This document shows positions 22,987-32,251 of a stretch of DNA of 64,000 nucleotides, one piece after another. The translations under genes were made by a program, and so were the position numbers. Source of the stretch: Humulus lupulus. Lineage: Eukaryota > Streptophyta > Magnoliopsida > Rosales > Cannabaceae. The notes beneath the pieces were generated by a model. That model worked only from the letters and a program-made list of their open reading frames with translations. It did not search any database and was not told the DNA's origin. The stretch is taken from positions 106,345,143 through 106,409,142 of the forward strand of contig NC_084799.1 in the NCBI RefSeq assembly GCF_963169125.1, given 5' to 3'. Numbering within the stretch: the first letter of the stretch is position 1; the number at the start of each line of letters is the position of its first letter.

Positions 22987-23691
22987 ACTTTCTCATTTAT
23001 TTTTTCTTTCTTTTTGGCTATACGACCCACGGGTCGTGATGTAAAGACAATAATTTCTTTTTAAACTTTGCTGCATGGGCAGTAAACCCTTTTTTCTTTT
23101 ATTCGAACAGTTACATCCAAGTAGCGATGCTTGCGGTGTAAAAGCTTAAATCTTGATGCTATAATATCTTTATTTATTATAACATTTGTCCGTATGACCG
23201 AACTTAGCATAGTACTTTGGTATGATTTAACAAAACATAAATTTTGAAAAATATTCTAAGTACTGTAGCATGCTTTCACTCATTTTGTTCATGTGTTTAC
23301 ATACCTTTGAGAGTATGCTTCGCTATCGATGTGCCTTATATGCCCCCCAAGTGATCAAGGAGCTTTAGGTCCTTGGTCACTTGCCCTGACCATGGCCTGT
23401 TCGAACATTCTTGTTCGTGCGGAAAAATGATACTTGTAATACAGCAAAACAACACACGTAATGAACAAATACTTGTAAATGTAAATTCACAAGGGTTGGC
23501 AAGAATGACTGGCTACGCACAGTCCCTTATAATCTCGTATTAAAAATGGACTAAACATGTCTTTACGAGTGATTCTATAATAGAGCCTTGCATATACGAG
23601 CAGTTAGCCATACAATGTGGCTAACCCTCTTTGCAAAACTTGTAAAAATTAAAAAAAAATTAATACAAGCCAGTCCTTTAAAAAGGGTTGT
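22987..23691. other. Spacer between converging antisense ORF and pol, with hairpin and second purine tract
   Basis: AT-rich noncoding. A near-perfect 14-base inverted repeat lies at 23348-23361 and 23370-23383 (one G-T mismatch). Next to it the minus strand reads TTGGGGGGCATATAAGG (about 23335-23350), a second polypurine-like tract 3.8 kb away from the one used at the 3' LTR. The same pair of signals occurs at 47850-47907 in another Tat copy. Confidence 0.6.
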
Positions 23692-24852
23692 TTACTGATA
23701 ATACTTGCGCATGTGTTCTCCATTCCAATAGCGGGGAACGAGATCTCCATTTAAGCATGCAAGTTTGTATGTGCCTGGATGAAGGACTTCTTCAATTTGG
23801 TAAGGTCCTTCCCAATTGGGTTTGAGCACTCCAGCAGTAGGGTCGCGGGTATTTAAGAAAACTCGTCGCAACACCAAGTCACCGACGTTGAATTTTCTTT
23901 CTTTAACTTTGGAGTTAAAGTACCGGGCGAATTTTTGCTGGTATGCAGCAACTCGGAGTTGAGATTTCTCTTGTATCTCATCGATTAAGTCTAGGGACTC
24001 CATCATTAGCTGGCTGTTCTGATCTTGGTCGTAAGTCAAACGCCGATGTGAGGGGGGATCTAACTCAACAGGCAACATGGCCTCATACCCATAGGCTAGG
24101 GAAAATGGAGTATGTCCTGTTGCTGTTCGGTGAGACGTTCTATACGACCACAAGACTTCAGGCAACTGCTCTGGCCACGCTCCTTTAGCTTCTTCAAGTC
24201 TTTTCTTCAGGGTGTCTTTAAGAGTCTTGTTTACGGCTTCGACCTGCCCGTTTGCTTTGGGGTGTGCAACTGAAGAAAAGCTTTTAATAACTCCATGCCT
24301 CTCGTAGAAATCGGTGAATAAGTCGCTGTCAAATTGGGTCCCGTTGTCTGAAACTATCTTCCTGGGCAAACCATATCTGCATACAATGTTCTTGATGACG
24401 AAGTCAAGAAATTTCTTGGTCGTGATGGTTGCGAGTGGTTCAGCTTCGGCCCATTTGGTGAAGTAATCAACTGCCACAACTGCGTACTTTACTCCGCCTT
24501 TCCCTGTGGGCAAGGATCCAATCAAATCTATCCCCCATACTGCGAAAGGCCACGGGCTCTGCATCTGCTTCAGTTCGTTTGGAGCTGCCCATGGAATCTT
24601 GGAGAACCTTTGACATTTATCACACCTTTGTACATACTCCATCGAATCCTCGTTCATCGTTGGCCAGAAGTAGCCTTGCCTTAGAATCTTTTTTGCCAAA
24701 CTCTGCCCCCCAGCGTGATCCCCGTAGAAGCCTTCATGCACCTCCTTCATGAGTCCCTTAGCCTTTTCTGGTGTAACGCACCTGAGTAGTGGCATCGAGA
24801 ATCCTCTTCGGTACATAACACCATCGACCAGTATGTACCTAGCAGCTCGTCT
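23692..24852 (-). CDS. Tat integrase
   Basis: About 374 residues from the first Met at 24816; upstream in-frame residues reach 24841. Zinc-binding HEGFYGDHAGG...CDKCQRF is present. The core has GIDLIGSLPTG (first Asp), KIVSDNGTQFDS (second Asp) and HPKANGQVEAVNKT (catalytic Glu). The C-terminus has the NFNVGDLVLRRV-like module, here KFNVGDLVLRRV, and ends NGEHMRKYYQ. All catalytic residues are visible and the frame is intact, so this domain looks functional. A TAA at 24853-24855 separates it from RNase H, where relatives read through as one polyprotein. Confidence 0.92.
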   Translation of the reverse strand, partial: RRAARYILVDGVMYRRGFSMPLLRCVTPEKAKGLMKEVHEGFYGDHAGGQSLAKKILRQGYFWPTMNEDSMEYVQRCDKCQRFSKIPWAAPNELKQMQSPWPFAVWGIDLIGSLPTGKGGVKYAVVAVDYFTKWAEAEPLATITTKKFLDFVIKNIVCRYGLPRKIVSDNGTQFDSDLFTDFYERHGVIKSFSSVAHPKANGQVEAVNKTLKDTLKKRLEEAKGAWPEQLPEVLWSYRTSHRTATGHTPFSLAYGYEAMLPVELDPPSHRRLTYDQDQNSQLMMESLDLIDEIQEKSQLRVAAYQQKFARYFNSKVKERKFNVGDLVLRRVFLNTRDPTAGVLKPNWEGPYQIEEVLHPGTYKLACLNGDLVPRYWNGEHMRKYYQ

Positions 24853-26998
24853 TTACAGAGTTCTGGCTTTGTTCCTATCTGTTGGGAGCGTACCATTTGT
24901 CAGGTACTCCAAGTAAGGCGCCATCCATGTATCCCCCATTCGAATCTCCATACTGGACTCAGTTGCTTGTATGCTCGGCTTACTCAATCTTTCAACTGGC
25001 ACAATGTTCAAAGTGTCAGCATCCTTTGCGCTCGCGAGTTTGGCTAAGGCATCCGCGTTTGAATTCTGATCTCGCTGGATCTGCTGGAGGGTGTACTTCG
25101 TGAACTGGGCTAGCAGGTCCTTTGTTTTATTTAAGTAGGCTACCATTTTCAAACCTCGCGCTTGATATTCTAATAGGACCTGATTCACCACCAACTGTGA
25201 ATCACTGTAGATATCAAGCGTCTTTATGCTCATATCCTTTGCCATTCTCAATCCAGAGAGGAGTGCTTCATATTCTGCTTCATTGTTTGATGCAGTGAAG
25301 TCGAACCTGATGGCGCAATGAAATCGATGCCCTTCCGACATTATCAATATCACTCCCGCTCCAGCGTGGGATTCGTTGGATGAACCATCCGTGAATAGCT
25401 TCCACGAAGGAGTTTTGTCTTGAGGCTCGGGCGCTTCAGGCTGTTCGCACTGCTCGCTGTCTGGGAGTTCGGTGAACTCTGCAATAAGATCGGCTAAGAC
25501 TTGTCCTTTTACTGCTGCTCGCGGTGAATAGGTTATGTCGAACTGTCCTAACTCGACTGCCCATTTTAACAATCGCCCAGCCGCCTCGGGTTTTTGGAGG
25601 AATTGCCGAAGGGGCTGATCAGTTAGAACTGTGATAGGATGGGCTTGGAAGTAGGGGCGCAACTCTTTAGAGGCAAGGATCAAGCAATATGCTAACCTCT
25701 CGATTGGCGGATATCTCAATTCTGCCCCGATCAGTCTCTTGCTGACATAGTAGACTGCTTTTTGTGCACCTTCTTCTTCTCGCACTAGCACCGCGCTGGC
25801 AGCAACTTCAGTAATCGCCAGATAAATAAACAAATTTTCTCCTTCGATCGGCTTTGATAAGATGGGAGGCTGTGCCATATGAGCTTTCAGCGCCTGGAAT
25901 GCTTGCTCGCAGTGTTCTGTCCACTCAAACTTTTTATTCCCCCTAAGTAGATTGAAGAATGGGACGCACTTGTCTGTTGATTTTGAAATGAATCTACTTA
26001 GGGCTGCGATTCTTCTGGTTAAACTTTGTACATCTTTGATCCTTTCTGGCGACTTCATGTTGATCAGGGCCTTTATCTTGTCGGGGTTGGCCTCGATTCC
26101 TCTTGAATTTACGATAAACCCCAAAAAATTCCCTGATCCGACTCCAAAGGAACACTTGAGGGGATTTAATTTCATTTGGTACTTGTTTAACACATTAAAG
26201 CACTCTTGTAAATCCCTCACATGCCCTTCTGCTTTCTTAGATTTTACCAGCATGTCATCCACATATACCTCCATGTTTACACCGATTTTCTCCTTGAACA
26301 TGTGGTTGACTAGCCGTTGGTAAGTCGCACCTGCGTTTTTCAGCCCGAAGGGCATTACTCTATAGCAATACAAGCCCGTATCAGTCCGAAAGCTGGTGTG
26401 ATCCTCATCAAGGGGATGCATGCTAATCTGGTTACAGCCCGAATATGCATCCATGAATGTAAGGATCTCGTGCTCTGCAGTAGCATCGACCAGCTGGTCG
26501 ATCCTTGGGAGTGGGAAGCAGTCTTTTGGGCAAGCTTTATTGAGGTCTGTAAAATCCACACAGGTCCACCACTTGCTGTTAGGCTTGGGGACCAACACCG
26601 GATTGGAGACCCACGACGGATAAAAAGCCACCCTTATGAATCCATTCTCCTTTAGCCTTTCGACTTCTTCTTTTAAGGCTCGTGATCTATCTTTATCGAG
26701 CAGCCTTCTTTTTTGTTGCACGGGTGGAAAGGTCTTGTCTATATTCAAGACATGGCTGATTACTGTAGGATCTATCCCAACCATGTCTTTATGCGACCAG
26801 GCGAAAACTTTCTGGTTCTCTCGCAAGAATTCCACCAGTGCGTGCATTGTGGTAGGCTCTAAGTTTTTCCCGACCTTTATGACTTTGGTTGGGTCTTCTT
26901 TGTCGAGTTGGACCTCCTCCAGGTCCTCGACGGGTCCAACATTTTCTTCAAAATCCCCAAAGCGAGGATCCAAATCTCCATCCTCACTTTGGGCAACA
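24853..26998 (-). CDS. Tat reverse transcriptase, RNase H and archaeal-like RNase H
   Basis: A single open frame of about 706 residues. RT: FIRVAFYPSWVSNPVLV, PLPRIDQLVDA, FMDAYSGCNQI (palm Asp) and the catalytic EVYVDDMLVKS. The first RNase H follows after PILSKPIEGENLFIYL; the first Asp position reads LAIT here, which is unusual and suggests a weakened Ty3-type RNase H. Then a second RNase H: LFTDGSSNESHAGAG (Asp), ASNNEAEYEALLSGL (Glu), DIYSDSQLVVNQV (Asp) and NSNADALAKLAS (Asp), all present. The dual RNase H marks the Tat lineage. It copies element RNA into DNA in the cytoplasmic particle. Confidence 0.93.
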
Positions 26999-27000
26999 CC

Positions 27001-27732
27001 CTATTTGGTGACTTCATCACCTGATTGGGCTTGCGTGTCAACTGCCATCTGCAATCTATCTGGGGCAGTGCTCCTCGGCGTTCCGCTTTTCGCCTTTGTG
27101 ATCGAGGCGTTGTAGCACTCCCTGGCTTCTCTTTGGTTTCCCAAAACGCGTCCTACCCCCGCGTCTGTTGGGAACTTCATGGGTAGGTGCCACATAGAGA
27201 TGACGACCCGTAGATCAACCAGTATGGGCCTTCCAATAACGGCGTTGTACATCGAAGGACAATCGACCACTACAATATTGGCGAGTAATGTCCTTGTTGC
27301 AAGCGCTGTACCTGTCGTTACTGGGAGTTTGATCATTCCGGCTGGGGCGAGTCCTTCTCCAGAGAAGTCGTATATCGTTTGATTGCAGGGCTCCAAGTCT
27401 TTTACGGACAATTTCATGCGTTCCAGTGTTGACTTATACAGGATGTTCACTGAATTTCCTGTATCGACCAGTACTCTCTTCACCATCATATTGGCCATCT
27501 GGATATCCACGACCAGTGGATCGGAATGTGGGAACCGGACGTGTTGAGCATCGCCATCAGAGAAGGTTATCCCACCTTCCTCTGACCGAGCCTTTTTCGA
27601 TGCACGGTCCTCCACAATCATCATCTCGATGTCCTGGTCGTGGCGCAGAGTCCGAGCATATCGTTCTCTGGCCTTTCCGCTATTTCCCGCAAGGTGCGGG
27701 CCTCCACAGATGGTTAAGAGTGTTCCAGCCAC
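27001..27732 (-). CDS. Tat aspartic protease
   Basis: About 243 residues, with KRVLVDTGNSVNILYKSTL (D-T-G active site) and AVIGRPILVDL (the flap-to-C-terminal motif). It processes Gag-Pol. It is separated from gag by a TAG at 27742-27744 (CAG in the sister copy) and from RT by a TAG at 27001-27003 that is also present in the sister copy at 56999-57001. Confidence 0.88.
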   Translation of the reverse strand: MAGTLLTICGGPHLAGNSGKARERYARTLRHDQDIEMMIVEDRASKKARSEEGGITFSDGDAQHVRFPHSDPLVVDIQMANMMVKRVLVDTGNSVNILYKSTLERMKLSVKDLEPCNQTIYDFSGEGLAPAGMIKLPVTTGTALATRTLLANIVVVDCPSMYNAVIGRPILVDLRVVISMWHLPMKFPTDAGVGRVLGNQREARECYNASITKAKSGTPRSTAPDRLQMAVDTQAQSGDEVTK

Positions 27733-27741
27733 GGGGGTAGG

Positions 27742-29940
27742 CTATAATGGTGGCGAGCGTTGGCGTGTGGACGCTTGCTCGTTGCCACCTGGAGCTTCTC
27801 GTTGGGAATTTCCCGAGGCCCGTACGTATCTTCTCAAGTGTCCTTGTCTAATAAGGAACTCGATTTCGTCTTTTAACTGGTTGCATTCATTAGTGTCATG
27901 TCCGTAGTCGTTATGGTAACGACAGAACTTGGTAGTGTCTCTTTTCGAAATGTCCTTCCGAATGAGTCCAGGTTTCTTGTAAGGCACACTGGAGCTTCTG
28001 GCCTGGTAAACCTCTCCCCGAGACTCAACGAGGGTAGTGTAGTTAGTGAACCGAGGTTCATAACGATTACCCTTTGCTCATTTTTTGTCGGAGGTGGAAG
28101 GCTCGTTATACGGCCGTTTTCCACCATTCTTGCCATTACCGTTGCCATTCCCGTTGCCTTTGCCGTTGCCATTAAGTTTGGAACCATTGGCGGCTTTGGC
28201 GGGTTCGACAGCCTTCTTTCCCTTGCTCGAGGGTTTTCCATCATCAGCAATGGCTTCTTCGAGTTTGATGTAGCAGTCAGCTCGGTCTAAGAATTCTTGT
28301 GTGGTTCTTACTCCTTCTTTTTGGAGACTTTTCCAGAGGGGAGAGCAACGTTTAACCCCTGCGGTAATGGCCATCATCTTGCCTTCGTCTCCTACTATTT
28401 TGGCTCCAGCCGCCGCTCGCATAAAGCGCTGGACATAATCCTTCACTGACTCCCCGTCCTGCTGGCGAATTTTGACTAGGTGGTTTGCTTCGGTTGGGTG
28501 CACACGACCAGCGTAGAATTGTCCGTAGAACTCCCGTACGAACATTTCCCAAGAAACAATGCTCGCGGGAGGGAACTTGAAGAACCACTCCTGCGCAGCT
28601 TCAGAAAGTGTTGCAGGGAAGATCCTGCACCGAGCGTTTTCGGACACTTTCTGGATGTCCATTTGAATTTCAAACTTATTGACATGCGAGACTGGGTCTC
28701 CATACCTGTCAAAGTTTGGAAGCGTAGGCATCTTGAATTTGTTGGGGGTTTCGACGTTAGCTATCCTTTGAACGAAAGGAGTGCCTTTCCTCCTATCGTG
28801 GTCGATGTAAGAAGTCCGTCCTCCGACCAGCTGCTGCACCGCCTGGTTGAGGGCGTTTATCTGGGCCTGCACTGCGGTAGGAATCGCGGCGGCCTCTGTT
28901 GCCGGGGGGATGTTCTTGCCGTGCCTCTCGCGGCGATCATTGAGTACATCTCTCAAGTCCTCTTCTCTTCTCTGCTGCTCGCTACCCCCGAGCCGGTCGA
29001 AGACATTATTTTGTCTGGGCTGCTCCCCAGCATCCTGTCTATTTGGTTGGTCATCTTGAGGTACATGGCTCCTGCCTTTACCTCTTTCTCCATTCTTCCC
29101 ACCGGCATTTCCTTTACCTGAGTCAGCCTCATTGTATCCGTGGCCATCTCTGAACCTCGACTGGCTATGGTGAGATCGACTGTTCCCTCGATGTCCGTTC
29201 CTGGCTGAACCATCCCGAGCGTTAGAGGGTGGCCTGCGCTGGTCGTGGTGTCCCCATGCATCATCGTGTCGTGGGGGGCCCCGGACCGCAGAGCCTAACT
29301 CTGAGTCTCTCCTGTTGCCAGGAGGGTACTAACCTCTGTTCGGTGGGTTCGGCCCATCATCCCTACGGCGCCTAGGGCTGCGAGGCTGATGCTCGGCCCT
29401 ATTCTACCTCTGTTGCGGGGGATTACCCCGAGCAGCTTGGGATGGTGGGTGTGCCTCAGGATCCAGTGGGACATCGTCATGGGGCATCTGAGGCTGCTCG
29501 GGCCTTTGCGGACTCGAAGGCTGGATTGGTGGGCTTGGATTTGGACCCCTCTGGGGTGGTCCATTCACCGGTTGGTCGGGCTGCGAGGCAGGTGCAGTCT
29601 GATTTCTGGCCAATAGCAAGGCTGCCTCAAGGGCTGCCATGGCTTCGTTCTGGCGGGGGTCCACCTCCGCCTGTCTTTCACTCAATTCCGCGCGCTACCG
29701 ATCAATCTCCTGCTACTACCGTGCCATAACTTCAGCGGCAGTCTCCTGATTGGCCCTCAGACTAGCCAGCTCTTCCTGCAACGCGCCCAGAGTACTCTTC
29801 AACGTTGCATCATCCATTTCCTCCTCCTCAAAATCCAGTTGTGGCTCATCCTCTGCCATGCTTGTAGGAGGAGGAGGAGGTGGCGGGTTCGACGGTGCAG
29901 CGGCGGCTGCTTGCCCAGTTTTCTTTCCAGCTTTCGCCAT
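27742..29940 (-). pseudogene. Tat gag
   Basis: Starts MAKAGKKTGQ at 29938-29940. It has an acidic and Pro-rich N-terminus, then Arg/Asn-rich low-complexity sequence. The gag core lies at 28100-28900 (KFKMPTLPNFDRYGDPVSHV, then FPATLSEAAQEWFFKF). It ends with a variant zinc knuckle, CRYHNDYGHDTNEC (C-x2-H-x4-H-x4-C), near 27900. In-frame TAGs lie at 29716-29718, 29713-29715, 29695-29697, 29404-29406, 29329-29331 and 27742-27744. Most correspond to CAG in the + strand sister at 54-56 kb. The core itself (28078-28956) is uninterrupted. Confidence 0.88.
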
Positions 29941-29967
29941 TAGTTATCTCAACAACGATAAATCAAG

Positions 29968-29985
29968 CTCTCAATGAAAGCACCA
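29968..29985 (-). other. Tat primer binding site
   Basis: The minus strand reads TGGTGCTTTCATTGAGAG three bases inside the 5' LTR. The leading TGG pairs with a tRNA CCA end; I could not assign the tRNA. The same site lies at 54027-54044 in the sister element. Confidence 0.65.
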
Positions 29986-29988
29986 GAA

Positions 29989-30559
29989 TGTTGACCCAAG
30001 ATTTGGCCAACTGACACGGAGTCAAAATATGCTTGATATGAATGAAAGAGATGAGAAGAACGTAATGACAAAAGTAAATAAGACACAATATTTTATAGTG
30101 GTTCGGCCCCAGGATCTGGTAATGACCTACGTCCACTTAGAATGATATTGATATAAAAACCAGAAGAGTGATCAAAGAACTAGGGTTCAATGAGTTTCAC
30201 CACTTTCTCAAGAACAATACGGTATTCTTAGGATAATCACTATAATCTCTCACATATCAAAAGCCAAAAGTCCCCTCCCTTGAGCTATCTCTTGCTATTT
30301 ATAGGCTCAAGGGGGATTACAAAAGATTGTTACAGATATTCTTTCCTGAATAATCGGATACTCAGGAGATTGTGTGAGATAAATTCGGGATTCATAAAGA
30401 TCTTCCCATAAATGTCGCCTTGTACACGGAACTATCGACCAGACTAGTCGCGGGTAAGACAGGCTTACACTGCTTCTAATGTTTCCTCTGGTCGATACTC
30501 TAGCAGAACGTTTCCAGGGATTACTTGCCACGTCACCAATGCTAATTTTATGGATAACA
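29989..30559 (-). mobile_element. Tat 5' LTR (571 bp)
   Basis: Matches 18906-19495 except for five substitutions and a 19-base deletion between two CCAGG repeats. TATA box on the minus strand at 30296-30303 inside the inverted repeat 30277-30285/30305-30313. The element's own transcript starts here. Confidence 0.95.
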
Positions 30560-30564
30560 CAATT
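30560..30564. repeat. Target site duplication CAATT (right)
   Basis: Partner of 18901-18905. Confidence 0.93.
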
Positions 30565-31103
30565 CACATAAATAATTAGGACAATCCAAAATAATTATGT
30601 TTCTAATAGATGCGTGATTAATGAAAACTGTGTGGGATTTCATGAATGGCATGTAATTGACTAATGCATGATTATGTTATCAATCAAACATTAATTAATA
30701 TTTATTTAAATAAATAAACAATAAATGATGAAGCGAGTACTATTGGGTATTTCTAAATTTACAACCCTTGAAAAAAATAGAAATAAAATTTCAAAATAGC
30801 CTTTAACTTGTTTTCAAGACTCCAATAATGATTCACCTCTCTTTAGTTTATCTTGCAAATCTTGAAGAATTTAGTTATGCCCAACCAATTAATTAGAAAC
30901 TAACCTTCTAAATAATTCATTTAATTAAAACTATCTTTTAATTAAATAACAATTTTTTCATCTTTTTAATTTAGTTGAATTTAAATAATTAAAAAATCAA
31001 ATTCAAATAATTATTTAATCTTAAGATAAAATCTTAACCAACTAAAAGATATTTTATTTTTCTAACAAAAATAAAATAAGATAATTAATCTTTTAAATTC
31101 AAA

Positions 31104-31560
31104 CAATTTAAAAAATTAATAAAATAAAAGATTAATAGCACAAAAATAGGATCTAGCTTTGGGCACCAAGATTGGTTCCCTAGACCACTATGAGCAACGA
31201 CATCATGGAGCCCCAAGGGCTCGAGTTGGTGGCTATCGCAGGCAGTGAGCATGACACCTTGGGTGCGCACAGGCTGTAGTGGCGCACGCAGTAGGGGCAG
31301 GGGCGCGGGCACACAGGCACAGGTGCACGGGTGCGCAGGCGTAGGGGCGCGGGTACACATGCCCACTAGTGCGAGGTCACAGGCGCACGAGCATGGGCTC
31401 GCAGGCGTGCATGCAGTGCGCAGGGAGCCGCGACTCGGGCTGGTGCGTGCAACTAGGGCTCGACCATAGGCTTGGGTCCATCTTTCTTCTTTGAGTACAA
31501 ATTTTTAAAATACATATTTCAAAAATAAAATTTCATAAAAATCCTATGCCCTTTTATGGC
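31104..31560 (+). repeat. Direct duplication copy 1 (GC-rich core)
   Basis: 457 bases, repeated at 31618-32066 with an offset of 514. The core (about 31255-31430) is strikingly GC-rich, built of imperfect GCGCAGG/GGGGCGCGGG units, in an otherwise AT-rich leader. Flanks of both copies start CAATTTAAAAAATTAA and end CCCTTTTATGGC. Confidence 0.9.
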
Positions 31561-31617
31561 ATAGAATTAAATAAAATATTAAATTCAAAGATTTGTGCCC
31601 TAGACCACTATGAGCAA

Positions 31618-32066
31618 CAATTTAAAAAATTAATTAAATAAAAGATTAATTGCACAAAAATAGGATCTAGCTTTGGGCACCAAGATTGGTGCCCTAGACC
31701 ACTATGAGCAACGACATCATGGAGCCCCAAGTGCTCGAGTTGGTGGCTATCGCAGGCAGTGAGCATGGCACCTTGGGTGCGCACAGGTTGTAGTGGCGCA
31801 CGCAGTAGGCGCAGGGGCGCGGGCACGCAGGCACAGGTGCGCAGGCGCAGGGGCGCGGGTACACATGCCCACTAGTGCGAGGTCACAGGCGCACGAGCAT
31901 GGGCTCGCAGGCGTGCATGCAGTGCGCAGGGAGCCGCGACTCGGGCTGGTGCATGCAACTAGGGCTCGACCATAGGCTTGGGTCCATCTTTCTTCTTTGA
32001 GTACAGATTTTTAAAATACATATTTCAAAAATAAAATTTCATAAAAATCCTATGCCCTTTTATGGC
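31618..32066 (+). repeat. Direct duplication copy 2 (GC-rich core)
   Basis: 449 bases, nearly identical to copy 1, with small indels in the GC-rich core. The spacer 31561-31617 contains a third, short piece of the unit (GTGCCCTAGACCACTATGAG). Confidence 0.9.
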
Positions 32067-32251
32067 TTACACAAGATCTAAAAGTTCAAATTCCTAACCC
32101 AAAAGCACCATATAATTAATTATCCATCATTCAACCATGCATTCAAAAAACATATCCATCCATTCAATATACATATCAACATAAATATAAAATATACAAG
32201 AAACTCACACAACATTTAATATGTATATATGTAGACTGCTTTGGTACAAAT

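Larger units (their letters stand above)
18906..30559 (-). mobile_element. Complete Tat-lineage Gypsy retrotransposon, 11.65 kb, minus strand
   Basis: Two nearly identical LTRs (29989-30559 as 5', 18906-19495 as 3') enclose primer site, gag, protease, RT, RNase H, a second archaeal-like RNase H, integrase, an antisense ORF and a polypurine tract. The second RNase H plus the antisense ORF between pol and 3' LTR identify the Tat lineage. By eye the LTRs differ at five bases and one 19-base gap, so the insertion is recent relative to its surroundings. Stops in gag and at gene borders make it probably non-autonomous. Confidence 0.95.
30565..32251 (-). other. Copia leader, part next to 5' LTR
   Basis: AT-rich noncoding sequence that continues the leader at 18047-18905. 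It carries a GC-rich direct duplication (separate entries). Near the LTR (32234-32251, minus ATTTGTACCAAAGCAGTC) there is a degenerate version of the initiator-Met primer site. No gene was seen; short ORFs in the GC-rich part are by-products of its GCGCAGG repeats. Confidence 0.6.

Noticed and set aside
28480..29121. Long + strand ORF of 213 codons
   Set aside because: It is the complement of the Tat gag core; the minus strand gives recognisable gag motifs, the + strand none.
31245..31975. Small Ala/Gly/Arg-rich ORFs in the GC-rich duplication
   Set aside because: They arise from GCGCAGG-type repeats in a retroelement leader and have no domain or conserved start.
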